Origin: Gammaproteobacteria bacterium
Lineage (GTDB): Bacteria; Pseudomonadota; Gammaproteobacteria; Burkholderiales; Burkholderiaceae_B
Length of the DNA stretch: 50,435 nucleotides
Assembly (NCBI GenBank): GCA_018815245.1
Contig: JAHIXK010000012.1
Location: forward strand, 1 to 50,435
Direction: 5' to 3'
Shown: piece by piece, positions 39,855 through 48,669 of the stretch
Numbering within the stretch: position 1 is the stretch's first letter
How the letters are laid out: each line of letters opens with the position of its first letter
The notes under the pieces: model-generated
Database searches by the model: none
The model's input: the letters and a program-made list of their open reading frames with translations, nothing else
What the model was told of the DNA's origin: nothing
Made by a program: the position numbers and the translations under genes

Positions 39855-41555
39855 TTAGAAACGAACGCTGAGTGCGCGAATGTCGGTACTTAATGTGGCG
39901 CCTGAACCGATTTCGTTCGTGCCACTGGCCACGCCTGCCGCTGTTGCTGTGCCATTGGTCAGGTTGACTGTGAACAGGCTGAATGCGCCTGTGGTCAACG
40001 CGCGGTTGCTCATTAGCACCATGCCGTTGTCACCGCCGGAAATATCAAAACCACCGTAGTCGTTGAATGTACCAATGGGTCCAATCTCGGCCAGGGTTCC
40101 ACCGTTGGCATTGGTCTGCTGCAAAAGCCGATTGTTGTCGGCGTCCACATCAAACAAACGGGTACTTGTTGGTGCTGGGTTGGCAAAACTGTTGGTGTAG
40201 GCAATTTGGGCAATGCCAAAGCCGGTGGTTGCACCATTCAGGGTCAGGTCTGTGTCTGTGTTGGTGGTTCCCGTGCTTTCCAGGTTGGCACCGGGCACCC
40301 GGTAGTTCTTGGAAGCACCGTCACCATCAGGGGAACTGACAATGCGCAGTGCATCTGCTGCCGGGTTAATGTCGATGGCGTAATTTTTACCTGCTGCCAG
40401 GCCATTCACGATGTCCGTGGCCACGCTGAGCGTGGAACCCAGGGTGGCTGCACCTGTGTCTGGGTTGATCGTGAAAATTTTGCCTGCGCTGCTCAAGCCA
40501 TACAAGCGCCCGTTGCTGGGGCGGAAGTCAATCGACAGCAAGCGTTCACCAGAGGGCAGTCCGCTAATTGCTGTGGCCGTTGCGGTGTTGGGTGTGCGAA
40601 TGCCAAACTTCAACAAGCGTTGCGAGCCCGCCGTGTTGCCGTCCAAAGCAACCGCTGTGGGGGCTGTTGGCTGCACCAAAGCCATGCCCACAATGCCGGA
40701 AATATTCACCGTACCCACTGCAACTGCTGCAGGGCCAGCCACGGGCAATGTTGCAGTTGAATCGGGAATGGCAATCGTGTGAAACACCACACTACCGCCC
40801 ACGTTCAACAAGGCGTATCCCCGGTTGTTGCGCGCATCAATGTCAAAACCAACCATGCCGCTTGCATTTACGCCCAGTGGTGCTGCAACCACTTGGGTGC
40901 CGTCGTTGGGAGGATTCTGGAATGTCAGGTTGTCACCCACGGTGTCGATATTCAGCAAGCGGGTGTTGGTGGTACCATCAAACGAATTGGTGTAGGCTGC
41001 GCCTGAAATATCTGCCGCTGCATCTGATACCGTGCCGTCTAAAAATGTTTCGCCGGCTGTTCGCCCCGTCGCATTGGCCACGAAAATGCGCAGGTTTTGA
41101 CCTGTGTCACTGATCAGGCGCAGTGCGTCTGCTGCCGGGTTAAAGTCAACACTGAATGAAGTGGCTGCTGCGTCCAGTGTGGTGTACGGACCGTTTGCTG
41201 TGGGTGTGGCTGCGGGCATTAAAGTGGCACCTGCAGTGGCTGCACCCGTTGTGGTGTTGATGGTGTACAAACGCCCGCCATTGCCTGGGGATGTTCTTGC
41301 AATTGCGTACAGCATGCCGTCGCGCGGGCGGAAATCGATACCCAGCAGCGTGTCGCCGCTCATCAAGCCTGAAACTGGAACAGATGTTCTTACAACACCT
41401 GGGTCTGTCCGGTTGAATGTGGCCAGTTGATTGTTGGATGTCAGCACAAACACATCGCCTGCGCTCAAGGACGGATCGTCATTGCTTGACAGACACCCAC
41501 CCAGCACCAGGCCAGATACGGCCAGTGCCAACCATTTCATTTTGAATTTTGTCAT
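39855..41555 (-). CDS. DUF4394 lipoprotein (two domains)
   Basis: A 566-residue lipoprotein (LAVSGLVLGGC) with two consecutive DUF4394 domains of about 240 residues. Each contains 'G..LL.IDFRP.nG.LY....' (LLGIDFRPRDGMLYAIARTS; LLSIDFRPSNGRLYGLSSAG), 'AADALRL.S..G.N.R' and 'AYTNSF....TRL..ID' motifs. The repeated pattern predicts a beta-propeller-like fold. The function is unknown. In several proteobacteria it is found near an ECF sigma/anti-sigma pair, as here, and may be part of that regulon. No promoter can be assigned confidently. Confidence 0.9.
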   Translation of the reverse strand: MTKFKMKWLALAVSGLVLGGCLSSNDDPSLSAGDVFVLTSNNQLATFNRTDPGVVRTSVPVSGLMSGDTLLGIDFRPRDGMLYAIARTSPGNGGRLYTINTTTGAATAGATLMPAATPTANGPYTTLDAAATSFSVDFNPAADALRLISDTGQNLRIFVANATGRTAGETFLDGTVSDAAADISGAAYTNSFDGTTNTRLLNIDTVGDNLTFQNPPNDGTQVVAAPLGVNASGMVGFDIDARNNRGYALLNVGGSVVFHTIAIPDSTATLPVAGPAAVAVGTVNISGIVGMALVQPTAPTAVALDGNTAGSQRLLKFGIRTPNTATATAISGLPSGERLLSIDFRPSNGRLYGLSSAGKIFTINPDTGAATLGSTLSVATDIVNGLAAGKNYAIDINPAADALRIVSSPDGDGASKNYRVPGANLESTGTTNTDTDLTLNGATTGFGIAQIAYTNSFANPAPTSTRLFDVDADNNRLLQQTNANGGTLAEIGPIGTFNDYGGFDISGGDNGMVLMSNRALTTGAFSLFTVNLTNGTATAAGVASGTNEIGSGATLSTDIRALSVRF

Positions 41556-41641
41556 TTGATCCCTCTGTCGGTCATTAAAAAAGCAGCGTCAAACCCGAAG
41601 GCGACACTGCTAGAACACCGACAGTGACCATCTGGATGCAG

Positions 41642-42352
41642 CTAACTGGTTTGCGCTTTGCGCTTGAGCTTGTCCAGATTCAGAATTTCAATATTGCCCC
41701 GCCCCAGCAGCAGCAACCCTTCGTGTTCAAGTTCCTTGAGCATCTGGTTCACGGTTTGCCGTGAAATGGACAGCATGGCCGACAACTTTTCCTGCGACAC
41801 ATGCAGCGTGCGGGCGCTCACCGTGTCGCTGTCGGATCGTATGCCATAGCCTTCAGCCATTTGAAGAAGCCGCCTGGCAAGTCGCATCGGGGTGGGTAGC
41901 AAGGCCGCGTCTTCGATAGCGCCAAAGATCAGGCGAACTTTCTGGGTCAGCAGCAAACCGAATTCGCGCCAATAGTTGGGGTTTTCTGAAATCAACTGGT
42001 CCAACAGGCCTTGCCGAACATGCAGCACAGTCACCGGGCCATCGGCCAGCGCATCGTGCGTGCGGGGTTGGCGGTCAAACAGGCAAATTTCACCAAACCA
42101 GTCGGGCGGATCGATCAGCGTCAGGATGACATGCTTGTCTTCTGCGCCGTGTTTGTTGGCGCCTACAATTTGAACCGAGCCGTTTAACATGGCATACAGC
42201 CCGTCTGCGCAGTCGCCTCTGGAGAACAGACGCTGCCCGTTCTGGAACTGACGCACCACGCCGTGTTTTAGCAGAGCCTGTTGCAGGTTTGCAGGCAGGT
42301 TGGCGAACCAGCGCCCCCGGTTCAGTATTTGTTGAATGTTGCTTGTTTGCAT
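41642..42352 (-). CDS. Crp/Fnr-family transcriptional regulator
   Basis: A 236-residue regulator. It has a cyclic-nucleotide-binding-like beta-roll (about 25-135), including FQNGQRLFSRGDCADGLYAM and DPPDWFGEICLFDRQPRTH. A C-terminal winged helix carries recognition motif LSISRQTVNQMLKELEHEGL. There are no Fnr-type iron-sulphur cysteines. The effector is unknown. It is transcribed away from the DUF962 gene, with a 141-base gap that could hold shared control sites. Confidence 0.93.
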   Translation of the reverse strand: MQTSNIQQILNRGRWFANLPANLQQALLKHGVVRQFQNGQRLFSRGDCADGLYAMLNGSVQIVGANKHGAEDKHVILTLIDPPDWFGEICLFDRQPRTHDALADGPVTVLHVRQGLLDQLISENPNYWREFGLLLTQKVRLIFGAIEDAALLPTPMRLARRLLQMAEGYGIRSDSDTVSARTLHVSQEKLSAMLSISRQTVNQMLKELEHEGLLLLGRGNIEILNLDKLKRKAQTS

Positions 42353-42493
42353 TGTGTTTTTTTTGTGTCTCCGCCTTTCCTTCTAAATTAGCATCAAATG
42401 TCAGGCAATTGACAGACCTTTGGTTTCTGATTTGTAACCATACAAGCTCAAAATCAAACATTGAGCAGAAAACCTGCTTCAAGGAGAATCGCC

Positions 42494-43015
42494 ATGAGAA
42501 CTTTGGTCGACCAGTTGGCGACTTACGCGACGTATCACCGCGATCCCCGCAACATTGCAACCCACTTTGTGGGCGTGCCCATCATCGTGTTGTCGGTGCT
42601 CATTCTGTTGTCCAGGGTTTCCGTGGATGTGGCAGGCATTGCAGTAACACCGGCTTTGTTGGTTTTTCTACTGTCCAGCCTGTTTTACTTCAAGCTAAGC
42701 TTGGGCTACGGGTTGGCCATGTTCCTGATCCACGGCGCCTTGCTGATCGTGGCTGGCCAGTTCGCCACGCTGGGCCTGGCGGCCTGGCTGGGTGCGGGTG
42801 TGGGCATATTCGTGGTGGGCTGGGTCATCCAGTTCATCGGGCACTACTACGAAGGGCGAAAACCGGCTTTTGTGGACGACCTGATTGGTTTGGCCATCGG
42901 CCCACTGTTTGTGGTCGCGGAAATGGGTTTCCTGATCGGCTTGGGCAAGAAAACCCAGGCGAAGGTGGAGGCCATCGCCGGGCCGGTTCGTCGCCGTGAC
43001 CGGGTTGGCGCCTGA
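42494..43015 (+). CDS. DUF962 (Mpo1/YGL010w-like) membrane protein
   Basis: A 173-residue membrane protein of the DUF962 family. The signature is LATYATYHRDPRNIATHFVG near the N-terminus, with a later WVIQFIGHYYEGRKPAFVDD. The conserved His residues match the iron-dependent dioxygenase Mpo1 of yeast, which acts on 2-hydroxy fatty acids. Four or so hydrophobic helices are visible. The ATG at 42494 follows AAGGAGAATCGCC. The longer frame to 42461 is rejected. An alpha-oxidation role for the bacterial protein is inference from the yeast relative. Confidence 0.88.
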   Translation: MRTLVDQLATYATYHRDPRNIATHFVGVPIIVLSVLILLSRVSVDVAGIAVTPALLVFLLSSLFYFKLSLGYGLAMFLIHGALLIVAGQFATLGLAAWLGAGVGIFVVGWVIQFIGHYYEGRKPAFVDDLIGLAIGPLFVVAEMGFLIGLGKKTQAKVEAIAGPVRRRDRVGA

Positions 43016-43029
43016 ATAGTTGACGAGGG

Positions 43030-43362
43030 CTAAAACCCCCAGTGCACATCCACGTTCTTCTTCTGGGCTTCCTCCAGCATTTTTAACAGGGGGTAAGCCC
43101 GTTGCTCCAGGCTGACGTGGTTTTTCAGTGCAATTTTTTCTTCCACGCTTAACTCGTCTTCATTGACCGGATTGCCGGCCCTGGCCATGCGCTCCGTGTT
43201 GATGGCGGCCACCAGCTGCGCATGTGCATGCGACAGGTCTTTGGGCTCGATTACCCCACGCGAACCGGCTTCAATCCCCATGATTCGAAACATTTGCTCG
43301 GCATTGGATTTGAACATCACAATGTCGCCTGCGGCCTTGGACTTGAATTTAACGATACCCAT
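43030..43362 (-). CDS. DUF1840 family protein
   Basis: A 110-residue protein of the DUF1840 family, common in betaproteobacteria. The start is IVKFKSKAAGDIVMFKSNAE, followed by a short conserved middle (GSRGVIEPKDLSHAHAQL) and an end VSLEQRAYPLLKMLEEAQKK. The start at 43362 is preferred over 43371 because family members begin MxVxFKSKA. The function is unknown. It converges on the DUF962 gene. Confidence 0.85.
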   Translation of the reverse strand: MGIVKFKSKAAGDIVMFKSNAEQMFRIMGIEAGSRGVIEPKDLSHAHAQLVAAINTERMARAGNPVNEDELSVEEKIALKNHVSLEQRAYPLLKMLEEAQKKNVDVHWGF

Positions 43363-43452
43363 TCTGTTCACACTCTGGTGATTACTGCTGTTGATCTTCT
43401 GGAAGTGCCCCTACAATGGTGCACCTGCTCAATTTTCGCTTCAAAGCGCTTC

Positions 43453-43995
43453 ATGAATTCATTTTTCAGCAAAATTAGCTGCATTTTTATTGGCCTGCTT
43501 GCAGTATGGGCCCTGTCCGGGTGTTCCCCACAGTACAACTGGCGCACCGTGCCCAACACTGATGTGGGTTACATGGCCACTTTTCCCGACAAACCTGCGC
43601 AAGTTACCCGCACCCTGGATTTGATCGGGCTGAAAGTACCCTTGACGATGCAGGCGGCGCAGGTTGAAGGCTTGTATTTTGCGGTGGGCACGGTTCCCCT
43701 GCAAGGCGAATTGCAAATTCAAAGCATTGGCCTGCGAGATGCCTTGGCGCAATCGGTGGCCAACAACATTGCCGCTGGCAAACCAGCACTGACTCAGATT
43801 CAATGGCTGGGCAAAGCGGCGCATGAAATGTCGGTCACCGGAACATTGCCTGATGGGCAGGCCGCGTTTGCCCAGGTGCGTTTTTTCGAGCATCGCGGCA
43901 CCTTGTATGAAGTCTTGATCATGGGGGGAAGTGAACAGCTTGACTCCAACGCGCCAACCACGTGGTTTGGCGGGTTCTCCCTGTTGGGGCAGTGA
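43453..43995 (+). CDS. hypothetical lipoprotein
   Basis: A 180-residue protein from ATG 43453. The upstream in-frame extension to 43222 overlaps the divergent DUF1840 gene and is rejected. A lipoprotein signal ends VWALSGC. The mature part resembles small periplasmic proteins with 'GYMATFPDKPAQVTRTLDL' and 'AAHEMSVTGTLPDGQAAFAQ' motifs. No named family is certain. It overlaps the MFS transporter start (TGATG), so the two are co-expressed. Confidence 0.75.
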   Translation: MNSFFSKISCIFIGLLAVWALSGCSPQYNWRTVPNTDVGYMATFPDKPAQVTRTLDLIGLKVPLTMQAAQVEGLYFAVGTVPLQGELQIQSIGLRDALAQSVANNIAAGKPALTQIQWLGKAAHEMSVTGTLPDGQAAFAQVRFFEHRGTLYEVLIMGGSEQLDSNAPTTWFGGFSLLGQ

Positions 43996-45296
43996 TGCGG
44001 TACAACCCACACAACGTGTCCAGGGAAATTGGCCCCGACGGTCTTGAGCACATGTATGTCAACGGCACGCTGGCAATTCGAATCTTTGTGATTTTTGCGT
44101 TGGCGTATGTGATGTCGTACGCCTTCCGGGCGATCAATGCGGTGATTGCACAGCCTTTGGTGGCCGAATTGGGCTTGTCTGCCAGTCAATTGGGCTTTCT
44201 GGCATCTGCCTATTTTCTGTCTTTTGCCGTGATGCAGTTGCCGGTGGGCGTTATGCTGGATCGTTACGGCCCACGCCGTGTTGAGGCCGTATTAATTGGT
44301 TTTGCCGCCCTGGGTGCCGTGTTGTTTGCGGTGGCTGAATCGTATGCCGTTCTGTGGTTGGGCCGGGCCCTGATTGGCGTGGGTGTGTCTGCCTGCCTGA
44401 TGGCCGCCGTCAAAGCATATTCCCTGTACTTTCGCCCACACATGCAGGCCAGTTTGTCGTCGTGGATGCTGGTGGCAGGGTCCATGGGGGCACTTACAGT
44501 GACCACACCAGTTGAAGCTGCCTTGCCGTTTCTGGGGTGGCGCGGTGTGTTCGGCGTGGCCGCCGTGTTGTGTGTGCTGGCGGGGCTGGCGCTGTGGTTC
44601 GTATTGCCAAAACTGTTCAAACCCCAAAAAACGGAATCGGTTGGCGACATGGCACAGGGTTACCGTGCCATTTATGCGCATCCGCATTTTTGGCGTGTTG
44701 CCCCATTGGCCATGATCACGCAGGGTGGTTTCATGGCGTTTCATGGCCTTTGGGTTGGGCCGTGGTTTACCAATGTGATCGGCCTGAGCAATGCCCAGGC
44801 CGCCCAGAACATGTTCTGGATTTCAGCCGTGTTGATGGCGGGTTACCTTGCCCTGGGTTTTTTGACGCGTCGCGTGTCCAAGGCCGGTGGCGATGAAGAC
44901 CAGATCATGCTGATTGGCATGGGGCTGTCGCTGGTGGTTTTTGCCGTTCAAATTGTGCAGGGCGCGCAGTCGGGTTTGTGGGGCTGGCTGGTTCATGCTT
45001 TCCTGATTTCTTCAGGCATCATGACCTACGCCACATGCAACAAGCCTTTCCCGAAAAAGTTGACCGGGCGATCCAGCACGGCGTTGAACTTGCTGATCTT
45101 CATCGGCGCGTTCAGCATACAGTGGGGCATTGGCTTGGGCATTGATGCTTTTGTTGCAGCAGGCTTTACCAGTACCGATGCCATGCGTTTGTCGCTGGCG
45201 GCTTTGTGGGTGGTGCAGTTGGGAAGCTGGCTTTGGTATGCCCGGCCCGGGCGCAAAACCAGTCATTTGATTTCACTGAGTGATTTGCGGTATTGA
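43995..45296 (+). CDS. MFS transporter
   Basis: A 433-residue major facilitator with twelve predicted helices, from ATG 43995, which overlaps the preceding stop (TGATG). The first loop motif is LPVGVMLDRYGPRRVEAVLI, the MFS 'G...DR.G.R' signature. The N-terminal segment of about 30 hydrophilic residues precedes helix 1 (IRIFVIFALAYVMSYAFRAI). The substrate cannot be told from sequence. Its last 34 bases overlap the 3' end of the comM fragment on the other strand. Confidence 0.9.
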   Translation: MRYNPHNVSREIGPDGLEHMYVNGTLAIRIFVIFALAYVMSYAFRAINAVIAQPLVAELGLSASQLGFLASAYFLSFAVMQLPVGVMLDRYGPRRVEAVLIGFAALGAVLFAVAESYAVLWLGRALIGVGVSACLMAAVKAYSLYFRPHMQASLSSWMLVAGSMGALTVTTPVEAALPFLGWRGVFGVAAVLCVLAGLALWFVLPKLFKPQKTESVGDMAQGYRAIYAHPHFWRVAPLAMITQGGFMAFHGLWVGPWFTNVIGLSNAQAAQNMFWISAVLMAGYLALGFLTRRVSKAGGDEDQIMLIGMGLSLVVFAVQIVQGAQSGLWGWLVHAFLISSGIMTYATCNKPFPKKLTGRSSTALNLLIFIGAFSIQWGIGLGIDAFVAAGFTSTDAMRLSLAALWVVQLGSWLWYARPGRKTSHLISLSDLRY

Positions 45297-45939
45297 ATGG
45301 CAGTGGCCACGTGTTTTTTCTGAACATCGATTGCCGTGTCCAGGTCTGCAAGGGTGCGGGCAACCCGGCAAACCCGGTGCAGTGCACGCGCTGACAGGTG
45401 GTTCTTTTGCGCATAACCCAGCAACAGTTTTTCCGCGCTGTGTTCGGGTTTTGCGTGCATGCTGATTTGGCCCGGGGTCATTTCACCATTCAGGCAACCT
45501 TGCCGATCCAGTTGAATGCCACGCGCTTGCTCAACCTGTGCCAACAGCGCAGCGCTGCTTGGTGTGTCGCTGTGTTTGGTCGCATCGTTTTGCAGCAGGG
45601 CGGCATGTTCCACGGGTTGAACGTCAATTGAAATATCCAGCCGATCGGCCAACGGGCCGGACAGCTTGCCCTGGTAGCGGCGCACTTGCTCTGGGGTGCA
45701 GCGGCATTCCCGCGCCGGGTGTCCAAGCCAGCCACACGGGCATGGGTTGTGTGCACAGACCCACAAGAACCTTGCGGGGAAGCTGGCTTGGTGCCCTGAC
45801 CGTGAAATGTTCACGCGACCCGTTTCCAGTGGTTCGCGCAAGGACTCCAGGCATCGGCGATCAAATTCAAGCACCTCGTCCGTGAACAAAATCCCCTGAT
45901 GTGCCAGTGTGATTTCGCCCGGCGAGGGCGGGTTGCCGC
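45263..45939 (-). pseudogene. comM: comM (Mg-chelatase-like AAA+ helicase), C-terminal part, split by transposon
   Basis: The minus-strand frame encodes the C-terminal 225 or so residues of ComM, the helicase for branch migration during natural transformation. At the cut it reads GNPPSPGEITLAHQGILFTD, corresponding to the conserved 'GGGsnPrPGEIsLAHxGVLFLDE' region with Walker B. EFDRRCLESLREPLETGRVN, NPCPCGWLGHPARECRCTPE and the C-terminal LSARALHRVCRVARTLADLD follow. The reading frame runs unbroken into the transposon end at 45940, and the N-terminal half with Walker A must lie beyond the element. Natural transformation is probably impaired. Confidence 0.92.
45935..45939. repeat. putative 5-bp target-site duplication (one copy)
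   Basis: GCCGC directly abuts the TGTTAATT element end. Tn7-like elements duplicate five bases on insertion, and comM-inserted AbaR islands use a near-identical ACCGC site as I recall. The second copy should be at the far end of the element, outside the window. Confidence 0.5.
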
Positions 45940-46079
45940 TGTTAATTATATTTAATAATGCGACTGTAGATCTTGTAAAATCAATGATTTAAACGCATTA
46001 TATTAGTTAAATAATGCGACTAAACTCTACTTTTTTACGCGACTGGATAGGAAATCATAATTAATGACGCAACTGGATT
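45940..46079. mobile_element. left end of Tn7-like transposon with repeated TnsB-type sites
   Basis: The element starts TGTTAATTATATT, with the 5'-TGT of Tn7-like ends. Repeats of AATAATGCGACTG follow: direct copies at 45954-45966, 46010-46021, 46036-46048 (TACGCGACTGGAT) and 46062-46079 (TAATGACGCAACTGGATT), plus an inverted core at 45993-46001 (ACGCATTAT). The last one covers the tnsA start codon, so TnsB binding could also repress the operon. Confidence 0.8.
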
Positions 46080-46729
46080 CTGAGCGCCCTGTTCGACAGC
46101 TCAAAACAAGTAGAAGATGCTTGACTGGCCGTGTTTCGACGGGTGGAGGTAGCGCAAACTTTGAATCCTCTCTAGAAAGGGATTGGATTGCCGTATTGGA
46201 CTTTCACCCTGCGGTTAAAAGTATCCGTGAACAACCTTTCTCCCTCTACTACGATCTTGATGGGGTTAAAAGGCGCTACACGCCAGACGTTTTGGCTGAG
46301 TGGTCAACGCCTAAAGGTAACGTCAAAACAATAGTGTATGAGGTAAAGCCGATTGACGAATTGAGAGCCAATTGGAAAACATACAGACCACGATTTAAAG
46401 CTGCGGTTCGATACTGCCGATCGAGAGGCTGGAAATTCAAAATTGTGACTGAGCGCGAGATCAGAACACCCTACTTGAAAAATGTTCAATTTCTTCGACG
46501 CTACAGAGCCCTTGATCCCCAAAAGTTGACTGGTGATCAGCTTCTCTACACTCTTAAAGCTCTGGGGCCAACTACGCCACAAGCTCTATTGGCTGCATCG
46601 TATCTTTACCAGGAAACCAGATTGAAGGCCATTCCAGAACTTTGGAGGTTGGTGGCTTGCGGACAGATTGGTGTTCTTCTAGATGAAAAGTTGACTATGA
46701 ACAGCACCATTTGGTTGATAGGAGCCTGA
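46064..46729 (+). CDS. tnsA: TnsA-family transposase endonuclease subunit
   Basis: A 221-residue TnsA/TniC-type protein that cleaves the 5' ends of the transposon, allowing cut-and-paste transposition with TnsB. The PD-(D/E)xK-type active site is visible: Glu34 or Glu38 in FESSLERDW, Asp75 in RRYTPDVLAEW and Glu93-x-Lys95 in VYEVKP. A C-terminal winged-helix region (about 135-215) would contact TnsC. The ATG lies within a TnsB-like repeat and lacks a clear ribosome-binding site. The next gene starts one base after its stop. Confidence 0.92.
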   Translation: MTQLDSERPVRQLKTSRRCLTGRVSTGGGSANFESSLERDWIAVLDFHPAVKSIREQPFSLYYDLDGVKRRYTPDVLAEWSTPKGNVKTIVYEVKPIDELRANWKTYRPRFKAAVRYCRSRGWKFKIVTEREIRTPYLKNVQFLRRYRALDPQKLTGDQLLYTLKALGPTTPQALLAASYLYQETRLKAIPELWRLVACGQIGVLLDEKLTMNSTIWLIGA

Positions 46730-46730
46730 C

Positions 46731-48665
46731 ATGCCTGGCATTTCAAAAGCATTCTTCAAGGTGGAAATTGGCCAATTAGTGACCTATAAGGAGGAGCGAT
46801 TCAAGATCACCCATCTGATTTCCGTGGAGAGTGTTCTGGCGTTGAACTTGCTAACGCTCGAGAGCGAGCGTCTTTACATCGATGAGATCAAGCTCGTAGC
46901 AAATGACGATGGTTTAAAGGACACAAATGTTGTAGGTCATAACGACCTAACACTTTATAGCGAGGAGGAGTGGGCTCAAGCTCAACGTAGATTTTTAGTG
47001 ATCAAACCACTGCTGGAGAACCCGATCCGTTCTCGAACCGATGCTGAAAAGATTGCTGATAGCAGTGGTGTTCATGTAGCAACCTTGTACCGTTGGCTGA
47101 AGAACTATCAAGAGGCTGGACATGTATCTGCTTTGGTTCCATCAAAACGAGGCCGAAAGTATGGGAGTAAGTTGTTGGCTCAGGAGCAAGAAAAAATCGT
47201 CGAGAGCGTGATTGAAGATATTTATCTAAACAAGCAGCGTCACAAGCCCCAGGATGTGATTGAAGAAGTCAATAGACGATGCCGCTTAGCGAAAATTGCT
47301 GCCCCTCACTCAAACACTGTGCGTCACAGGCTCAAGCTACTTGACCCAGCAGCCACGATGCGACTAAGAGGCTTCAAGGAGGCAGCTCGTAACAAGTACG
47401 CCCCTATTCTTGGGCAATTCCCTGGCGCCGATTATCCACTTGCGGTGGTGCAAATCGATCACACGGAAGCTGACATTATTTTGGTGGATGAAGTTCATCG
47501 AAAGCCGATAGGCAGACCTTGGATGACTTTGGCCATTGACGTATGTACTAGAACAGTTGCTGGACTTTACGTCACCTTCGAAAAACCCAGTGCCGCATCT
47601 GTAGGTATGTGTATTGCTCACGCAATTTGTCCTAAACGTGAGTATCTCGCCGAGCTTGGAATCGAGGGTGACTGGAGTGTTTGGGGTGTCATGAGTGTTA
47701 TTCACACGGACAATGCAAAAGAGTTTCGCGGCGTGGTTCTTGATAGGGCTTGTGTTGAATACAACATCGATTTGCAGTGGAGGCCTGTGCTGCTGCCGCA
47801 TTACGGTGGTCATATTGAGCGCCTGATGGGCACAATGGCCAATGAGATTCGCAAACTGCCAGGTGCAACTTTCTCAAACCCAACGAAACGCAAAGGTTAC
47901 GACTCTGAAAAAAATGCAGCGATGACACTTAAGGAATTTGAGCGTTATTTAGTGGATTTCATAGTCAACGTTTATCACCAGCGCGTTCACTCGCAACTGG
48001 GAATGTCGCCCCGACGAAAATGGGAGTTGGGCGTGATGGGGGACGAGCATATGACAGGAACCGGGATCATGCCGATTCCCGAGGACCCGCTTAGAGTGCG
48101 TTTGGATTTCATGCCATTTTTTGAACGGACTGTTCAACAATATGGAATCAAAATCGATTGCATCACTTATTACGATCACATCCTAGATCCCTATATCAAC
48201 TCAATTGATCCAGAGAACAAGCGCGAGAAGAAAAGCTTTGTTGTCCGTCGAGACCCACGGGACATCAGCAAGATCTATTTTTTCGATCCTGCTGACAACA
48301 GGTATGTTGTCATCCCTTATCGAAACATTGGCCAACCCGCGATGAGCGTGTGGGAGCTAAAAGAAGTTCAGCAGTTACTGAAAACTCAAGGGAAAGAAGA
48401 TGTCGATGAAAACATGATCTTTGAGGCCTTGGGACGAATGCGTTCTCGTATTGAAGAAGCGAAACACAAGACTAAAGCTGCTCGCCGTCAGGCTACAAGA
48501 AATCCCTCTATGAACGGGGCTAATCTAAACTCAGGAGAATCTAACGCCACTTTGACTTTAAAGTCTGGTACTTTCCCGCTGATCGAGTCAGCTCCTGTTG
48601 CCAATGAAGATGATCCCTTTGCGCAAGATATTGAGCCCTTCGATGAGATCTCACTGAGACGATGA
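46731..48665 (+). CDS. tnsB: TnsB-family DDE transposase (TniA)
   Basis: A 644-residue DDE transposase of the TnsB/TniA/Mu class that binds the element ends and joins 3' ends to target DNA. An N-terminal helix-turn-helix region (about 85-130, with SRTDAEKIADSSGVHVATLY) precedes the retroviral-integrase fold. Catalytic residues are Asp243 (VVQIDHTEAD), Asp327 (IHTDNAKEF) and Glu363 (YGGHIERLMGT). The Mu-transposase C-terminal beta-barrel follows (about 470-560). A polar tail with PFAQDIEPFDE may contact TnsC. All key residues are intact. Confidence 0.95.
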   Translation: MPGISKAFFKVEIGQLVTYKEERFKITHLISVESVLALNLLTLESERLYIDEIKLVANDDGLKDTNVVGHNDLTLYSEEEWAQAQRRFLVIKPLLENPIRSRTDAEKIADSSGVHVATLYRWLKNYQEAGHVSALVPSKRGRKYGSKLLAQEQEKIVESVIEDIYLNKQRHKPQDVIEEVNRRCRLAKIAAPHSNTVRHRLKLLDPAATMRLRGFKEAARNKYAPILGQFPGADYPLAVVQIDHTEADIILVDEVHRKPIGRPWMTLAIDVCTRTVAGLYVTFEKPSAASVGMCIAHAICPKREYLAELGIEGDWSVWGVMSVIHTDNAKEFRGVVLDRACVEYNIDLQWRPVLLPHYGGHIERLMGTMANEIRKLPGATFSNPTKRKGYDSEKNAAMTLKEFERYLVDFIVNVYHQRVHSQLGMSPRRKWELGVMGDEHMTGTGIMPIPEDPLRVRLDFMPFFERTVQQYGIKIDCITYYDHILDPYINSIDPENKREKKSFVVRRDPRDISKIYFFDPADNRYVVIPYRNIGQPAMSVWELKEVQQLLKTQGKEDVDENMIFEALGRMRSRIEEAKHKTKAARRQATRNPSMNGANLNSGESNATLTLKSGTFPLIESAPVANEDDPFAQDIEPFDEISLRR

Positions 48666-48669
48666 ATTG

